64,000 nucleotides of DNA, from the NCBI GenBank assembly GCA_039720395.1, contig CM077828.1, positions 18,636,264 to 18,700,263 of the forward strand, in the 5' to 3' direction. The position numbers and the translations under genes were made by a program. The DNA is from Liquidambar formosana (taxonomy: Eukaryota; Streptophyta; Magnoliopsida; Saxifragales; Altingiaceae). The notes beneath the pieces were generated by a model that was not told the origin of the DNA, searched no databases, and was given only the letters and a program-made list of their open reading frames with translations. This document shows positions 1 through 10,786 of this stretch, in pieces. Every line of letters starts with the position of its first letter. Positions within the stretch are counted from its first letter, which is position 1.

Positions 1-85
1 ATTCATAAGAGGCCTAAGTTGATAGAAATTGGTCCTAGTGTTGAAATCACATGGAAACAAGGCTAAACCTTGAGAATCCAAGGTT

Positions 86-258
86 TAGTCGACTACATCA
101 TGGATGTAGTCGACTAAATCAAGTGAAAATGGCCTGAATTGACTACTGATATTTGTAGTCGACTAAATGAAGAGATTTAGTAGACTAAATCATGCAGATA
201 TGCCATATTTTCACTACTGATATTTCTAGTCGACTACATGAGGACTTTTAGTCGACTA
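86..258. promoter_or_regulatory. U3 array of TAGTCGACTA palindromes
   Basis: The self-complementary decamer TAGTCGACTA occurs at 86-95, 107-116, 156-165, 227-236 and 249-258, with a one-mismatch copy at 178-187. All lie 120-290 bp upstream of the TATA box. Every copy is perfect in the 3' LTR except the one corresponding to 86-95, which has A for G. The position suggests a transcription-factor binding array, but no specific factor is claimed. Confidence 0.7.
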
Positions 259-376
259 AATGGCTCGAATGAACTGTAACGGCTAGTTTTTTGAAAGCCA
301 AATGGAGCATTAATTGCCACCAAACGGCTCTTTCCCGGCATTTAATGCTTGCAACGGCCATTTTAGGCCTTATGGG

Positions 377-384
377 TATAAATA
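377..384 (+). promoter_or_regulatory. LTR TATA box
   Basis: TATAAATA lies in the U3 region, downstream of the palindrome array and about 520 bp before the LTR end. The second copy is in the 3' LTR near 8741-8748. Confidence 0.75.
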
Positions 385-902
385 CATGCCTTCAAACTCA
401 TTTATGAGTATCCATACAAGAGCAATCAATTCCATCCTTTGAAAAAGAGCTTTCAAGCCCTAATTCTTAAAGAGCATTCAATTGAGCAATTATTAGAAGT
501 TTGTTGAGCTTTCAAGAGTTGTATTTACTGCAAGAGTGATTATTTACAACAAACCAACTTCAAATTCAAGTGTTGTAAGGGTTGTGTGAACCCAAGTGAG
601 ACAAGAGAGATTTGTCTTGAAGAGAGTTTCTCTTTGTAAAAGGTTTGATCTCCACCCTTGAAGGAGATTGTCATAGTGGATTGTGGAATCCTCAAGCGGC
701 GTTCTTGAGGCGAGGACGTAGGCGGGAAGGCCGAACCTCGTTAATATCTTGTGTTTGCATTCTCTAACTCTCTCTTATTATTGCTTGTTGTTACATTTTC
801 TATTGGTTGCAATAATCTAATTTTTAGTTTGCCATAATTATTTTTAATTGGCTATAAACCCTATTCACCCCCCCTCTAGGGTTTTACACTTGGGATAACA
901 AT

Positions 903-914
903 TGGTATCAGAGC
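903..914 (+). other. Primer binding site (initiator tRNA-Met)
   Basis: TGGTATCAGAGC begins two bases after the 5' LTR and is the standard complement of plant initiator tRNA-Met used to prime minus-strand synthesis in Ty1/copia elements. Confidence 0.93.
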
Positions 915-956
915 CTAACCTCTTGCATTTGACATATTTGTCTTGCGAGGAACGAT

Positions 957-2687
957 ATGGCCAATTATAGTGGTAATGGATTCACCGAAGGACAATCGTC
1001 CAATAGACCACCCCTTTTTAATGGAGATTCTTCTCTATATAATTTCTGGAAAATTAGAATGCAAATTTTTATTCAATCCACTAGTTATGAGCTATGGAAT
1101 ATTACCTCTAAGGGTCCTTTGATTCCCACTAAAGTGGTAGATGGAGTTACACTCCCTAAAGTGCCTCAAGAATACACTAGTGCTGATCACAAGTCTCTTG
1201 AGCTCAACTCTAAAGCTATTGGCTTACTATATTGTGCACTCACTAATGATGAATTTAGCAAAATCTCTAGGTGCACTAGTGCCAAAGAAATTTGGGATAC
1301 TTTAGAGGTCACCTATGAAGGAACCTCTCAAGTGAAAGAGGCAAAGATTAATATGCTTGTTTGTGAATATGAACTATTCAAAATGAAGAAAGATGAATCT
1401 ATTAGAGATATGTTTGCTCGTTTTAATACTATTATAAATCCCTTGAATTCTCTTGGTAAAATTTACACTAACTCCGAATTGGTGAGAAAAATTCTTAGGA
1501 GCTTGCCTAAGGAATAGGATACATTCACAACGGCCGTGCTTCAATCAAAGGAACTTGGCTCAATGACTCTTAGTGACCTTGATGGAAATTTGGTCACTCA
1601 AGAATTTGTGTTCAAAGCACGGGAAGTTAGTGAAAGCAAGCCATCCAAGAGCTTGGCTCTCAAGGCCTCACAAGATGAAGAGGAATCACCAAATGAAGAG
1701 TGCGAGAATGAAGAAGATGAAGACATTGCTTTCATTTCTCATAAGCTCAAGAAGTTTTTCTCAAGAAGAAACCAAGGAAGGAGATTCAATAAGGGTGATT
1801 CATCCAAAAGAATTCCTAGTAGAGGGGAGAACTCAAATAGAGACTCACAAGTGTGTTTTGAATGTAAGAAGCCCGGACATATCAAGATAAATTGTCCTCA
1901 ACTCAACACCAACTACAACAAGACAAGCCACAACAACAACAACTTCAAGGACAATAGAAAATTCAAGAAGAAGGCCTTCACCGTTACTTGGGATGATGAG
2001 GCAAATAGTGATGAAGAAGATGAGGAGATTTCTTGTGATCAAGAAGTGGCAAACTTTTGTCTCATGGCAAAAGAAGATGAGGTAATCGAAACTAACTCAT
2101 GTGATTATCCTATAGAAGAACTTCCTACTTATGAAGAATTGCAAAATGCTCTTGAAGACACATTTTTTGAATTAAAAAGATTCTCCATCAAAAACAATGA
2201 TTTGAAAAAGAATATCACATCTCTTCAAAAAGAACTAGATATTTTAAAAAATGAGAACTTAGAATTAAAAAGTAAGATAGACTCACCTTCTACCATCTCT
2301 CAATCTAATCTTGAAAGTGAGAATACATCATTGAAAGAAAAGATTGAGGACTTAACTAATACCTTGGCCAAGTTCACCAATGGAAGGGATAACTTGGATA
2401 AGATATTAACTAGTCAAAGATGGTGCTTTGACAAGGCCGGAATCGGTTATCAAGAACATGTTAAACAAAAATCCTACATTAATTTCTTTCCTAAACCTAA
2501 GGTTCCTAGCACACCTAAAATCTCATGTACTTATTGTAATAAGGAAGGACACAACGTTTATACTTGTAACATGAGAAGAAGACCTAAAGGTTTCACCAAG
2601 AAGGTGTGGGTAGTGAAGGGAACCTCACCTCCTATGGCTAACCCTTATGGACCCAAGAAAGTATGGGTACCAAAGAGAGTTACTTGA
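957..2687 (+). CDS. gag: Retrotransposon Gag, interrupted by one in-frame TAG
   Basis: The nucleocapsid/capsid polyprotein of the copia element. The first part (from ATG 957) has the copia-type capsid signature: a PPLFNG...YNFWKIRMQ start, then a tract ending in RSLPKE. A TAG at 1515-1517 stops it, but the same frame stays open from 1518 to the TGA at 2685-2687, so this is one Gag ORF of 576 codons broken by a nonsense change. Downstream come an acidic and basic linker, a CCHC zinc knuckle (CFECKKPGH...C, near 1855-1895), a long coiled-coil-like stretch (about 2150-2390) and a second CCHC knuckle (CTYCNKEGH...C, near 2526-2570). The long Gag with two knuckles fits Sireviruses. The bases after the TAG do not resemble a known readthrough context. 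Confidence 0.88.
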
Positions 2688-2703
2688 ACTTGTGTAGGTA
2701 TGC

Positions 2704-5700
2704 TTGAAGTCATCAAGCAATGAGAAATGGTTTCTTGATAGCGGTTGCTCAAGGCATATGACGGGTGATAGATCAAAGTTCGTCTCTTTGAAGCCCAAGG
2801 ACGGCGGCTTCGTGACATTTGGAGACAATGCCAAAGGTAAGATAATTGGCATTGGCAAGGTTGGTAAGAATTCCTCTCTTTGTGTTGAAAATGTTTTATT
2901 AGTTGATGGTTTAAAGCATAATCTCCTTAGCATTAGTCAATTATGTGATAAAAGTTATAGAGTTACTTTTAAATCCAATAAATGCATAATTGAAAATGAT
3001 GATAAGACCTTATTTGTTGCATATAGGATTGGTAACATCTATGCTATAGAGTTCGAAAAAATCGCGTTACAAAATGTACATTGCTTCTCCGCTTTAAATG
3101 AAAATCATTGGTTGTGGCATAGAAGGCTTGGACATGCTAGCATAGATTTGATTTCAAAACTCTTTAGGCATGAACTTGTAAGAGGTTTACCAAAAGCAAA
3201 ATTTTCAAAAGATGGAGTTTGTAGTGCATGCCAATTTGGAAAACAAACCAAGTCTTCTTTCAAAACAAAGTCTCATATTTCAACTACTAGACCTTTGCAA
3301 CTTATTCATATGGACTTATTTGGACCTATTGCTATTGCAAGTCTTGGTGGGAAGCATTATGCATTTGTAATTGTTGATGACTACTCTAGGTATACATGGG
3401 TGTTCTTCCTTGCACATAAAGATGAGACTCATGCTACATTTGTTACATATTGTAGAAGAGTCCAAAATGAGAAGGGTTATACCATTACACATGTTAGGAG
3501 TGATAGGGGGAGCGAATTTTTCAATAAGGATATTGTACAATTTTGTGATGAGAATGGCTTTGGTCACAACTTCTCCGCTCCTAGAACTCCACAACAAAAT
3601 GGTGTAGTTGAAAGAAAGAATAGAACACTTGAAGAAATGTCTAGAACCATACTTAATGAACACTCATTACCTCAATATTTTTGGGCCGAGGCCGTTAACA
3701 CCTCTTGTTATGTAATGAATAGAGTGCTATTAAGATCTAAACTTGGTAAGACTCCTTATGAACTATGGAATGATAAGAAACCTAATATAGGTTACTTTAG
3801 AGTCTTTGGTTGCAAGTGCTTTATATTAAATGATAGAGACAAGCTTTCTAAATTTGATTCCAAATCCGATGAAGGTGTGTTTCTTGGATATTCCATGAAG
3901 AGTAAAGCATATAGGGTGTTTAACAAGAGAACTTTAACTATTCAAGAATCAATGCATGTTGTATTTGATGAAACTAACCCTCTTGCACCCAAGAGAAATG
4001 TGGATGATGATGATGATGTAGGTACAAGCTTGCAAGAACAAGTTGAGAACTTGAATCTTAACGATAAGCAAGACCCACAAGACAAAGGCAAAGAGAAAGA
4101 AGAAGATGAAGTCATTGAAGCCAAGAAACCGGAAGAAGAAGTAGAAATTGAAGACACTCCACTTCATCCGGATGTCACCAAAACTTGGAAATTTGTGAGG
4201 AATCATCCTAAAGATCAAATCCTAGGTGAACCCTCACGTGGGGTAAGAACTCGTTCTTCCATGAGAAATATATGTGATCACCTTGCTTTCTTGTCTCAAA
4301 TTGAACCTAAAAACATTAATGAAGCCGAAAATGATGAATCATGGGTCCTTGCTATGCAAGATGAACTCAACCAATTTGAAAGGAACAAGGTTTGGACCTT
4401 GGTACCTAGACCTCATGACCATGGAGTAATTGGAACTAAATGGGTGTTTAGAAACAAAAAGGATGAATCCGGAGTTGTTACTAGAAACAAGGCTCGACTT
4501 GTAGCCCAAGGTTATAATCAACAAGAAGGTATAGATTATGATGAAACCTATGCTCCGGTAGCTAGACTTGAAGCCATAAGAATGTTGCTCGCATATGCAT
4601 GTCATAAAGATTTTAAACTATTTCAAATGGATGTCAAGAGTGCATTTCTAAATGGTTTCATAGAAGAGGAAGTTTATGTTGAACAACCTCCCGGTTTTGA
4701 AAGTCATGAATTTCCAAATCATGTTTTTAAGCTAAGCAAAGCTTTATATGGTTTAAAACAAGCTCCTAGAGCTTGGTATGAAAGGCTTAGTGGATTTTTA
4801 CTTAAAAATGGTTTTAAAAGAGGAAAACTTGACACCAGACTTTTTATTAAAACCATCGATGATAACATGCTTCTAGTTCAAACTTATGTTGATGACATCA
4901 TCTTTGGATCCACTAATGAGAATCTTTGCAAGGAATTTTCTAAGATCATGCAGGAGGAATTTGAGATGAGCATGATGGGTGAGCTAACGTTCTTTCTCGG
5001 ACTTCAAATTAAGCAATCAAAGGAAGGAACATTCATAAATCAATCCAAATATGTCAAAGACCTACTCAAAAAATATGGATTGGAAGATGGAAGAAAATTC
5101 TCTACTCCCATGAGCACCTCTATCAAGATAGACAAGGATGAAAGTGGGAAAGATGTGGATCAAAAGAAATATAAAGGTATGATTGGTAGTTTACTTTATT
5201 TAACTGCAAGTAGACCCGACATCATGTTTAGTGTTTGCTTGTGTGCTAGATTTCAATCATGTCCTAAAGAATCTCACATGCTTGCCGTAAAACGTATTTT
5301 CAAATATTTAAGTGGCACAATTAACCTTGGCTTATGGTTTCCTAAGTTTACATCATTTGACATAATTAGCTACTCCGATGCGGACTTTGCCGGTGGCAAA
5401 GATGACCGCAAGAGCACTAGTGGGACTTGTCATTTCCTAGGTCATTCACTAGTATCTTGGTTTAGTAAGAAACAAACATCGGTAGCACTTTCAACCACCG
5501 AAGCCGAGTACATTGCGGCCGGTAGTTGTTGTGCACAAGTGTTGTACATGAAACAACAACTTGAGAACTATGGACTTCATTTTGATCACATTCCCATCAA
5601 ATGTGACAATACTAGTGTTATAAACTTAACCAAGAACCCCATACAACACTCACGGACTAAGCACATTGAGATTAGGCATCATTTCATTCGTGATCATGTC

Positions 5701-5844
5701 CAAAGAGGTGATGTTGAAATTGATTTCATAGGTACCGACCACCAATTGGCCGATATCTTCACCAAGCCTCTTCAAGAAGACCGTTTTAACTTCATTAAAC
5801 GAGAACTTGGCATGTGTTTAATGCATGATGTGATTAATCAATGA
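2704..5844 (+). CDS. pol: Retrotransposon Pol polyprotein (PR-IN-RT-RNase H)
   Basis: The ORF has about 1046 codons and no ATG near its beginning, so normal expression would be as a Gag-Pol fusion. Domains in order: aspartic protease with DSG at residues 12-14; integrase zinc-binding region (H...H...CSAC, about 138-178); integrase core with D204, D267 and E303, exactly 35 residues between the last two; reverse transcriptase with [11 protein letters not shown] and the YVDD motif (D730, D731); RNase H with D892 in SDADFAGG, then STTEAEY and a C-terminal ADIFTKPL tail. These catalytic residues all look intact. Pol is in the +1 frame relative to Gag. A TAG at 2695 in the Pol frame and Gag's TGA at 2685 together block a simple fusion, so the junction looks damaged. 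Confidence 0.95.
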   Translation: MKSSSNEKWFLDSGCSRHMTGDRSKFVSLKPKDGGFVTFGDNAKGKIIGIGKVGKNSSLCVENVLLVDGLKHNLLSISQLCDKSYRVTFKSNKCIIENDDKTLFVAYRIGNIYAIEFEKIALQNVHCFSALNENHWLWHRRLGHASIDLISKLFRHELVRGLPKAKFSKDGVCSACQFGKQTKSSFKTKSHISTTRPLQLIHMDLFGPIAIASLGGKHYAFVIVDDYSRYTWVFFLAHKDETHATFVTYCRRVQNEKGYTITHVRSDRGSEFFNKDIVQFCDENGFGHNFSAPRTPQQNGVVERKNRTLEEMSRTILNEHSLPQYFWAEAVNTSCYVMNRVLLRSKLGKTPYELWNDKKPNIGYFRVFGCKCFILNDRDKLSKFDSKSDEGVFLGYSMKSKAYRVFNKRTLTIQESMHVVFDETNPLAPKRNVDDDDDVGTSLQEQVENLNLNDKQDPQDKGKEKEEDEVIEAKKPEEEVEIEDTPLHPDVTKTWKFVRNHPKDQILGEPSRGVRTRSSMRNICDHLAFLSQIEPKNINEAENDESWVLAMQDELNQFERNKVWTLVPRPHDHGVIGTKWVFRNKKDESGVVTRNKARLVAQGYNQQEGIDYDETYAPVARLEAIRMLLAYACHKDFKLFQMDVKSAFLNGFIEEEVYVEQPPGFESHEFPNHVFKLSKALYGLKQAPRAWYERLSGFLLKNGFKRGKLDTRLFIKTIDDNMLLVQTYVDDIIFGSTNENLCKEFSKIMQEEFEMSMMGELTFFLGLQIKQSKEGTFINQSKYVKDLLKKYGLEDGRKFSTPMSTSIKIDKDESGKDVDQKKYKGMIGSLLYLTASRPDIMFSVCLCARFQSCPKESHMLAVKRIFKYLSGTINLGLWFPKFTSFDIISYSDADFAGGKDDRKSTSGTCHFLGHSLVSWFSKKQTSVALSTTEAEYIAAGSCCAQVLYMKQQLENYGLHFDHIPIKCDNTSVINLTKNPIQHSRTKHIEIRHHFIRDHVQRGDVEIDFIGTDHQLADIFTKPLQEDRFNFIKRELGMCLMHDVINQ

Positions 5845-6048
5845 TTCATATGCATATTACATGATCAAGTGTCTACACACTATGAACTTTGTGCTACAGA
5901 AGCTTAATGTCTTATTACATTGATGAATTGTTGATCAAATGCCTTTATTTCATGAGTTTGAATGTTTTTCATGATAAAACATGACAATATGATGATATTT
6001 GTTGAAAATAGATTGCAAACATGGGCTATTTGTGTGTTTTAACACATT

Positions 6049-6204
6049 TAGTCGACTAAAAATGTGATATAGTCGACTAAATGAGATTTAGTCAACTAAA
6101 TTTTTCATCCAGTCGACTAAATATAAGGGAAATAGGCTACTGTTTTATGTAGTCGACTAAATCATTGATTTAGTCGACTAAATCTATTGGGGAAGGCTTA
6201 TTTA
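6049..6204 (+). promoter_or_regulatory. Second TAGTCGACTA array and TATA-like box before the third ORF
   Basis: TAGTCGACTA occurs at 6049-6058, 6070-6079, 6150-6159 and 6171-6180, with one-mismatch copies at 6089-6098 and 6110-6119. A TATTTAA tract follows at about 6198-6204, then a CT-rich leader and the ATG at 6352. The layout copies that of the LTR promoter, so an internal promoter for the third ORF is inferred. Confidence 0.55.
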
Positions 6205-6351
6205 ACCCCCATTCCGCGAATTTTTGCTCTCATTCTCACATTTCTCTCTCTCTCTAGTCGCCTAAACTCTCTCTCCCTCCTCCCAACTGTTCATCTCCCG
6301 CCAAACCTTTCAAATTCCATCATTCCCATCCTCTTCCATTGCTTCCAAATC

Positions 6352-7569
6352 ATGACTCAACGCACGGAGAAACTTCTCAAGGCATCCATGGACGCATCTA
6401 GGGCACAAACCAAGCGCAAAGGTGGATCCGGCACCTCTCAACCTCCTCCATCCAATCCAACTCAAGAAGAACCATCTCACCAACAAGAAAGACGATCCAA
6501 GGCGAAGCATAGCGATGAAGGGTTGTGCAAGGACGCCGAAACCCTCAAGAAATATCAAGATTTCTACAAGAATCGCCGGGTTGAATTCGGTAAAATCGTG
6601 TCTTTTGAATTCTTTGATGGCCAACGTATTTACATTTCCAATTTATTCAAGGCCATTGGGTGGGATTTCTTTCTTACATTGAACAATACATGCTACCCTA
6701 GACTTGTTAGGTTTTTCTATGCTAATTTCAAGTTTACCAAAGATTATGAAATCAAATCTTGGGTTAAAGGGACACCAATTCATCTTCGCATAGCAACCAT
6801 TGCTGCTGTGTTTAATCTTCCTACTGAAAATACCATTCAAAGTTTTGATACTCATGGTTGGACCGTTAAACCTGATTTTGACAAAATCCAAGCCCTCCGA
6901 CAAATTTGCAATGATTCAACCATTCAACAAGCTTTTCTTCCTTCCGTGAATGATATGACTGTTACATCTCGCATCATTCATCATATTATCTCATATAATC
7001 TCATGCCGCGGGCTGGAAGTTATTCTTATGTGGGCTATATGGATATTTTCCTTATTTGGTGTGTGCTGAATGGAAAAATGCTTGACTTAGCCTTCATCAT
7101 CCTCTACCACATGCGTGACTGTGCCAAGAAGTCCACTGGTTGTCTTCCTTATGGCATTGCCCTCACCGAGGTTTTCAAGATTTTTGATGTCAACATGGGA
7201 AATGAAACCGATGCATATAATGCTAAAGCTTCGGACATATATGATGAAGCAACCCTGAAACGCATGAAGTTTGTGCAAAATGCCAATGGTGAGTGGACTC
7301 GAGACCCACGAGTCGTCCATCAACAGCCACATGAGGAGGATCCTATGGATGAGGAACACGAGGATGAGCCACAGCCGCCTCCAGTAGAGCAAGAGGACAC
7401 CCCAAGCCTCCAGACCGTCATGACTGCCATTGGATCACTTCATATGACCATGACTCAGGGCTTTCAAGATATTGGGAACCGTATCACGGACCTCGAGCGC
7501 CGTCAGGGCAATGTGGAGACTATCTTGCAGCAATATGCGCCCTATTTTCCACCTCCACCCGAGGATTAG
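6352..7569 (+). CDS. Third ORF: plant retrotransposon accessory protein
   Basis: A 405-aa ORF between pol and the 3' LTR. I start it at ATG 6352; the frame is open further upstream but has no ATG there. It has a basic, Ser/Pro/Gln-rich N-terminus (about 1-65), a globular domain (about 75-300) with blocks such as GRIVxF-type KIVSFEFFDGQRIYISNLF, YPRLVRFFYANF and GTPIHLR, an acidic proline-rich linker, and a C-terminal coiled coil (TVMTAIGSLHMTMTQGFQDI onward) ending in PPPPED. The globular part resembles the 'putative plant transposon protein' family found in plant LTR elements (possibly PF20167). I see no clear signal peptide or membrane segment, so a Sirevirus envelope-like protein is not supported. 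Its function is unknown. Confidence 0.7.
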   Translation: MTQRTEKLLKASMDASRAQTKRKGGSGTSQPPPSNPTQEEPSHQQERRSKAKHSDEGLCKDAETLKKYQDFYKNRRVEFGKIVSFEFFDGQRIYISNLFKAIGWDFFLTLNNTCYPRLVRFFYANFKFTKDYEIKSWVKGTPIHLRIATIAAVFNLPTENTIQSFDTHGWTVKPDFDKIQALRQICNDSTIQQAFLPSVNDMTVTSRIIHHIISYNLMPRAGSYSYVGYMDIFLIWCVLNGKMLDLAFIILYHMRDCAKKSTGCLPYGIALTEVFKIFDVNMGNETDAYNAKASDIYDEATLKRMKFVQNANGEWTRDPRVVHQQPHEEDPMDEEHEDEPQPPPVEQEDTPSLQTVMTAIGSLHMTMTQGFQDIGNRITDLERRQGNVETILQQYAPYFPPPPED

Positions 7570-7591
7570 TCCTTTCTTTTTGATTGATGTC

Positions 7592-7972
7592 AAAAGGGGG
7601 AGAGGATCGTAGATGTTTTATGGACTATTTATGTTTTGTGGTTTATGCTTTTATGAACACTAATTATGGATTATGGATGTTTAGTTGTTAGTTTGTTTAA
7701 ACTCCGTTTTAGTTTGTTGGTTTGTTCACATTTTTTATGCTTTTATGAACAATATATATGAATGTTTGGTGGTTTATGCTTTTATGAACACTATCTATGG
7801 CATCTTAGTTTAAATTCATATCTTGTATATGTCATTTGATAAATGTGATAATCTATGGATAAAATGCATATTTTTAGGGGGAGCTTTTGCCTCTCATATT
7901 CAATTATGTGATCTATTGCTTATTATCCTTTTATAAAACATCAATAGTTTGTCATCATCAAAAAGGGGGAGA
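7592..7972 (+). other. Repeated polypurine tracts before the 3' LTR
   Basis: Three purine tracts built on AGGGGGA lie in the 3' untranslated region: 7592-7605, about 7876-7883, and 7960-7972 directly before the LTR. The last is the functional plus-strand primer by position. Multiplied polypurine tracts are a described Sirevirus feature. Between them, a 'TTTATGCTTTTATGAACA' unit is repeated three times (about 7644, 7735, 7772). There is no coding signal. Confidence 0.75.
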
Positions 7973-7973
7973 T

Positions 7974-9266
7974 TGTTAGACCTAAAGGTTTTCAACCAAG
8001 GGCATATCCGAGATTTTGATGATAACAAAAGATCGATGTTAGTTCTAATGGTTTAAATGTCAAGAACATGATCAAAGCTAGGTAATCAAGGATCAAAGGA
8101 CTCAAGCACATGCACTCAATAGCTCAACCAAGTCATGGAACTCAAGGCTCGTGTCCAAAGCGTCAAGGAAACTCAAGCACAATGCAACAAGAGCGTAAAA
8201 AGCTAGAAATGGACCCACAAGCACCTCAAGCCATGCAATCATTGTCAATGAGACTCATTTAGGCTATAAGTGAGGTTTTAGGTTCCAAAATGTAAATAAT
8301 TGCTCATGACTTTGCTCTATTGACCTAGAAAGACTTTAGGACCCTCAATTGAACTATATTTATCATTCATAAGAGGCCTAAGTTGATAGAAATTGGTCCT
8401 AGTGTTGAAATCACATGGAAACAAGGCTAAACCTTGAGAATCCAAGGTTTAATCGACTACATCATGGATGTAGTCGACTAAATCAAGTGAAAATGGCCTG
8501 AATTGACTACTGATATTTGTAGTCGACTAAATGAAGAGATTTAGTCGACTAAATCATGCAGATATGCCATATTTTCACTACTGATATTTCTAGTCGACTA
8601 CATGAGGACTTTTAGTCGACTAAATGGCTCGAATGAACTGTAACGGCTAGTTTTTTGAAAGCCAAATGGAGCATTAATTGCCACCAAACGGCTCTTTCCC
8701 GGCATTTAATGCTTGCAACGGCCATTTTAGGCCTTATGGGTATAAATACATGCCTTCAAACTCATTTATGAGTATCCATACAAGAGCAATCAATTCCATC
8801 CTTTGAAAAAGAGCTTTCAAGCCCTAATTCTTAAAGAGCATTCAATTGAGCAATTATTAGAAGTTTGTTGAGCTTTCAAGAGTTGTATTTACTGCAAGAG
8901 TGATTATTTACAACAAACCAACTTCAAATTCAAGTGTTGCAAGGGTTGTGTGAACCCAAGTGAGACAAGAGAGATTTGTCTTGAAGAGAGTTTCTCTTTG
9001 TAAAAGGTTTGATCTCCACCCTTGAAGGAGATTGTCATAGTGGATTGTGGAATCCTCAAGCGGCGTTCTTGAGGCGAGGACGTAGGCGGGAAGGCCGAAC
9101 CTCGTTAATATCTTGTGTTTGCATTCTCTAACTCTCTCTTATTATTGCTTGTTGTTACATTTTCTATTGGTTGCAATAATCTAATTTTTAGTTTGCCATA
9201 ATTATTTTTAATTGGCTATAAACCCTATTCACCCCCTCCCTCTAGGGTTTTACACTTGGGATAACA
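7974..9266 (+). repeat. 3' LTR, complete, 1293 bp
   Basis: It starts TGTTA directly after the polypurine tract and ends TAACA, a perfect 5-bp terminal inverted repeat. From 8365 on it is nearly identical to 1-900. It carries the palindrome array, TATA box and R/U5. Confidence 0.95.
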
Positions 9267-9703
9267 GTATCTCATTCACATCTATCTTTGAGAGATTAAG
9301 GGTTGGGCATAACCCTTGTTGAGCAGAGGAGATTTGCTTATTGTAAAAGTTTGATCTACACTCACAAGTAGATTGGGTTTAATCTTTACTTGGAAGGAGA
9401 TTATGTAAAGGTTTGATCTACACCTACAAGTAGATTAGGTTTGATCTTCACCCACAAGGAGATTGGTTAGTGGATTTGGAATCCTCAAGCAGAGTTCTTG
9501 AGGCGAGGACGTAGGCGGGAGAGTCAAACTTTATTATATCTTGTGTTTGATTTCTCTAACTCTCTCTTATTTATTTGCTTTCATTAATTGTGTTATTTGA
9601 ATCATAATTTATATTTGCAATATTTGCAAAAGATTCTAAAGTTCCATATATTTTGGGTCAACCCAATTCACCATCCTTCTACAGTTGATTCTTGGGCCAA
9701 TAC
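9267..9703 (+). repeat. Remnant of an older, related LTR
   Basis: The sequence directly right of the young LTR is a diverged version of that LTR's 3' part. Shared blocks include GGAATCCTCAAGC, GTTCTTGAGGCGAGGACG and ATATCTTGTGTTTG followed by CTCTAACTCTCTC. It also has three local repeats of a 'TTTGATCTACAC..ACAAGTAGATT' unit. The young element therefore inserted into an older relative. The right boundary is approximate; CTTGGGCCA near 9690 matches the LTR end CTTGGGATAACA. Confidence 0.75.
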
Positions 9704-10170
9704 TTTTCATATCTCTATTAATGGCATACCCCTGATACAGTATAGGAGGTTTTTTGTTGAGTTTTAGAATAGAGCCGGTAAAGTAAAACACAGGTAATAA
9801 TATGAGGAGGTTTATTGCATTTTACCCTTAATTATTTTATGTATATTTAAACATTTAAATTTCACCCTTAAGTGTATAAAACATTGACAAAAGATAAAAT
9901 ACTCGTGAGAAATGGTACTTTAGGTAATTAAACAAAAAGAATCATTGTATTTTTTAATGAGACAATAATTTTGGAACATCTAAAAAAGAAAAGGAGGACA
10001 ATAAAATAAAAACGGAATTTATGAGTATTTTAAAAGAGCTTCTAATGCCGAAAGTGCTTTTTGTTTGTTTGGTGGCTGTGGTTAAAGCACGTTTATCATT
10101 AGTTTAACTATAATGCCTATTTGCCAATGACCCTTGCTTCTAATGGCATGTTTCAACCCAATAAGGACTA
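9704..10170. other. Non-coding spacer
   Basis: AT-rich sequence without a supportable gene or a repeat I can delimit. Confidence 0.5.
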
Positions 10171-10178
10171 GGGTTTAC

Positions 10179-10786
10179 TAGGGCCAGTTTTGAGTTTTTT
10201 GGGGCTCTAGGCGAACTCTTAAAATGGGGCCTTTCATATGCCCCTTTTTTTTCCTAGTACCAACATAAAGTTTGTTTGCACATCCCATTGATTTTAATTT
10301 TTTAAGATTTTAGAAAAATATAAAAGGTTTTTAAGAAAATTAATCATGTAATCCACTAGAAAACATCATTTTGAACAACTTTGCATAATAAAGTTTTTCT
10401 AAAATCTTTCATTTAAGTGGACTTTTTGGCCAAAAATTAAACATAGATGGTAAATTATAAAAAAAAAAAATCCATTTAAACAAGAATTTTTTTGAAAAAA
10501 CTTTATTTTACAAAGTTGTTCACAATAATGTTTACCAGTGGATTATGTAACAAATTTTCATAAAAACCTTCTATATTTTTGGTAAAACATTGATAAATAA
10601 AAATTAGTGGGGTGTGCAAATAAAATAAGGGGTTGCAATAACCGTTCTATTTGGAAAAAAAAAAATTAAAAAATTAAAAATTCAGCCTACTACAAGGATT
10701 AGTCTCAAAATGGGGCCCGCATTTTTTAGTCAAAATGGAGGGCCCTAGGCGACCGCCTTGCTCGCCTGCCTCCAGAACCGGCCCTA
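10179..10786. mobile_element. hAT-type non-autonomous element with 8-bp TSD
   Basis: The termini are inverted repeats: TAGGGCCAGTTTTG at the left and CAGAACCGGCCCTA at the right, with further matching blocks inside (GGGGCTCTAGGCG against CGCCTAGGGCCC). Both sides are flanked by the identical octamer GGGTTTAC (10171-10178 and 10787-10794). An 8-bp duplication with such termini points to the hAT superfamily. There is no transposase ORF, and the centre is occupied by a second foldback element. Confidence 0.8.
10265..10648. mobile_element. Mutator-type foldback MITE, copy 1, nested in the hAT element
   Basis: The two halves are inverted copies of each other over most of their length (for example TTTGCACATCCCA against GGGGTGTGCAAATA, and AACAACTTTGCA..AAAGTTTTT against its complement). 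The right end, GGTTGCAATAACCGTTCT, matches copies 2 and 3. The left terminus has diverged or been lost, so the start is approximate and no target duplication is claimed for this copy. Confidence 0.65.

Larger units (their letters stand above)
1..900 (+). repeat. 5' LTR (3' part, left end outside window)
   Basis: It matches 8365-9266 almost base for base and ends in TAACA directly before the primer binding site. About 391 bp of its left end is missing by comparison with the 3' LTR. It contains the U3 palindrome array and a TATA box. Confidence 0.95.
1..9266 (+). mobile_element. Sirevirus-like Ty1/copia LTR retrotransposon, 5' LTR truncated by window edge
   Basis: The order is LTR, primer binding site, gag, pol (protease, integrase, reverse transcriptase, RNase H), a third ORF, polypurine tracts, LTR. 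Integrase before reverse transcriptase makes it Ty1/copia. A long gag with two CCHC knuckles, a long 3' region with an extra ORF and repeated polypurine tracts are typical of the Sirevirus branch. The LTR ends are TGTTA...TAACA. Over the 900 bp present in both LTRs I count three substitutions (positions 88, 182, 576) and one 2-bp indel, so insertion was very recent. Gag carries an in-frame stop and gag and pol are not continuous, so this copy is probably non-autonomous. The 5' target duplication lies outside the window; the 3' flank begins GTATC. Confidence 0.95.

Noticed and set aside
1515..1517. TAG in gag as programmed readthrough
   Set aside because: The following codons do not fit a recognised readthrough context, and Pol is not directly downstream in that frame. 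Simple mutation is more likely.
1573..1890. Open frame overlapping gag in another frame
   Set aside because: It is a shadow of the gag frame; composition and zinc knuckles belong to the frame starting at 957.
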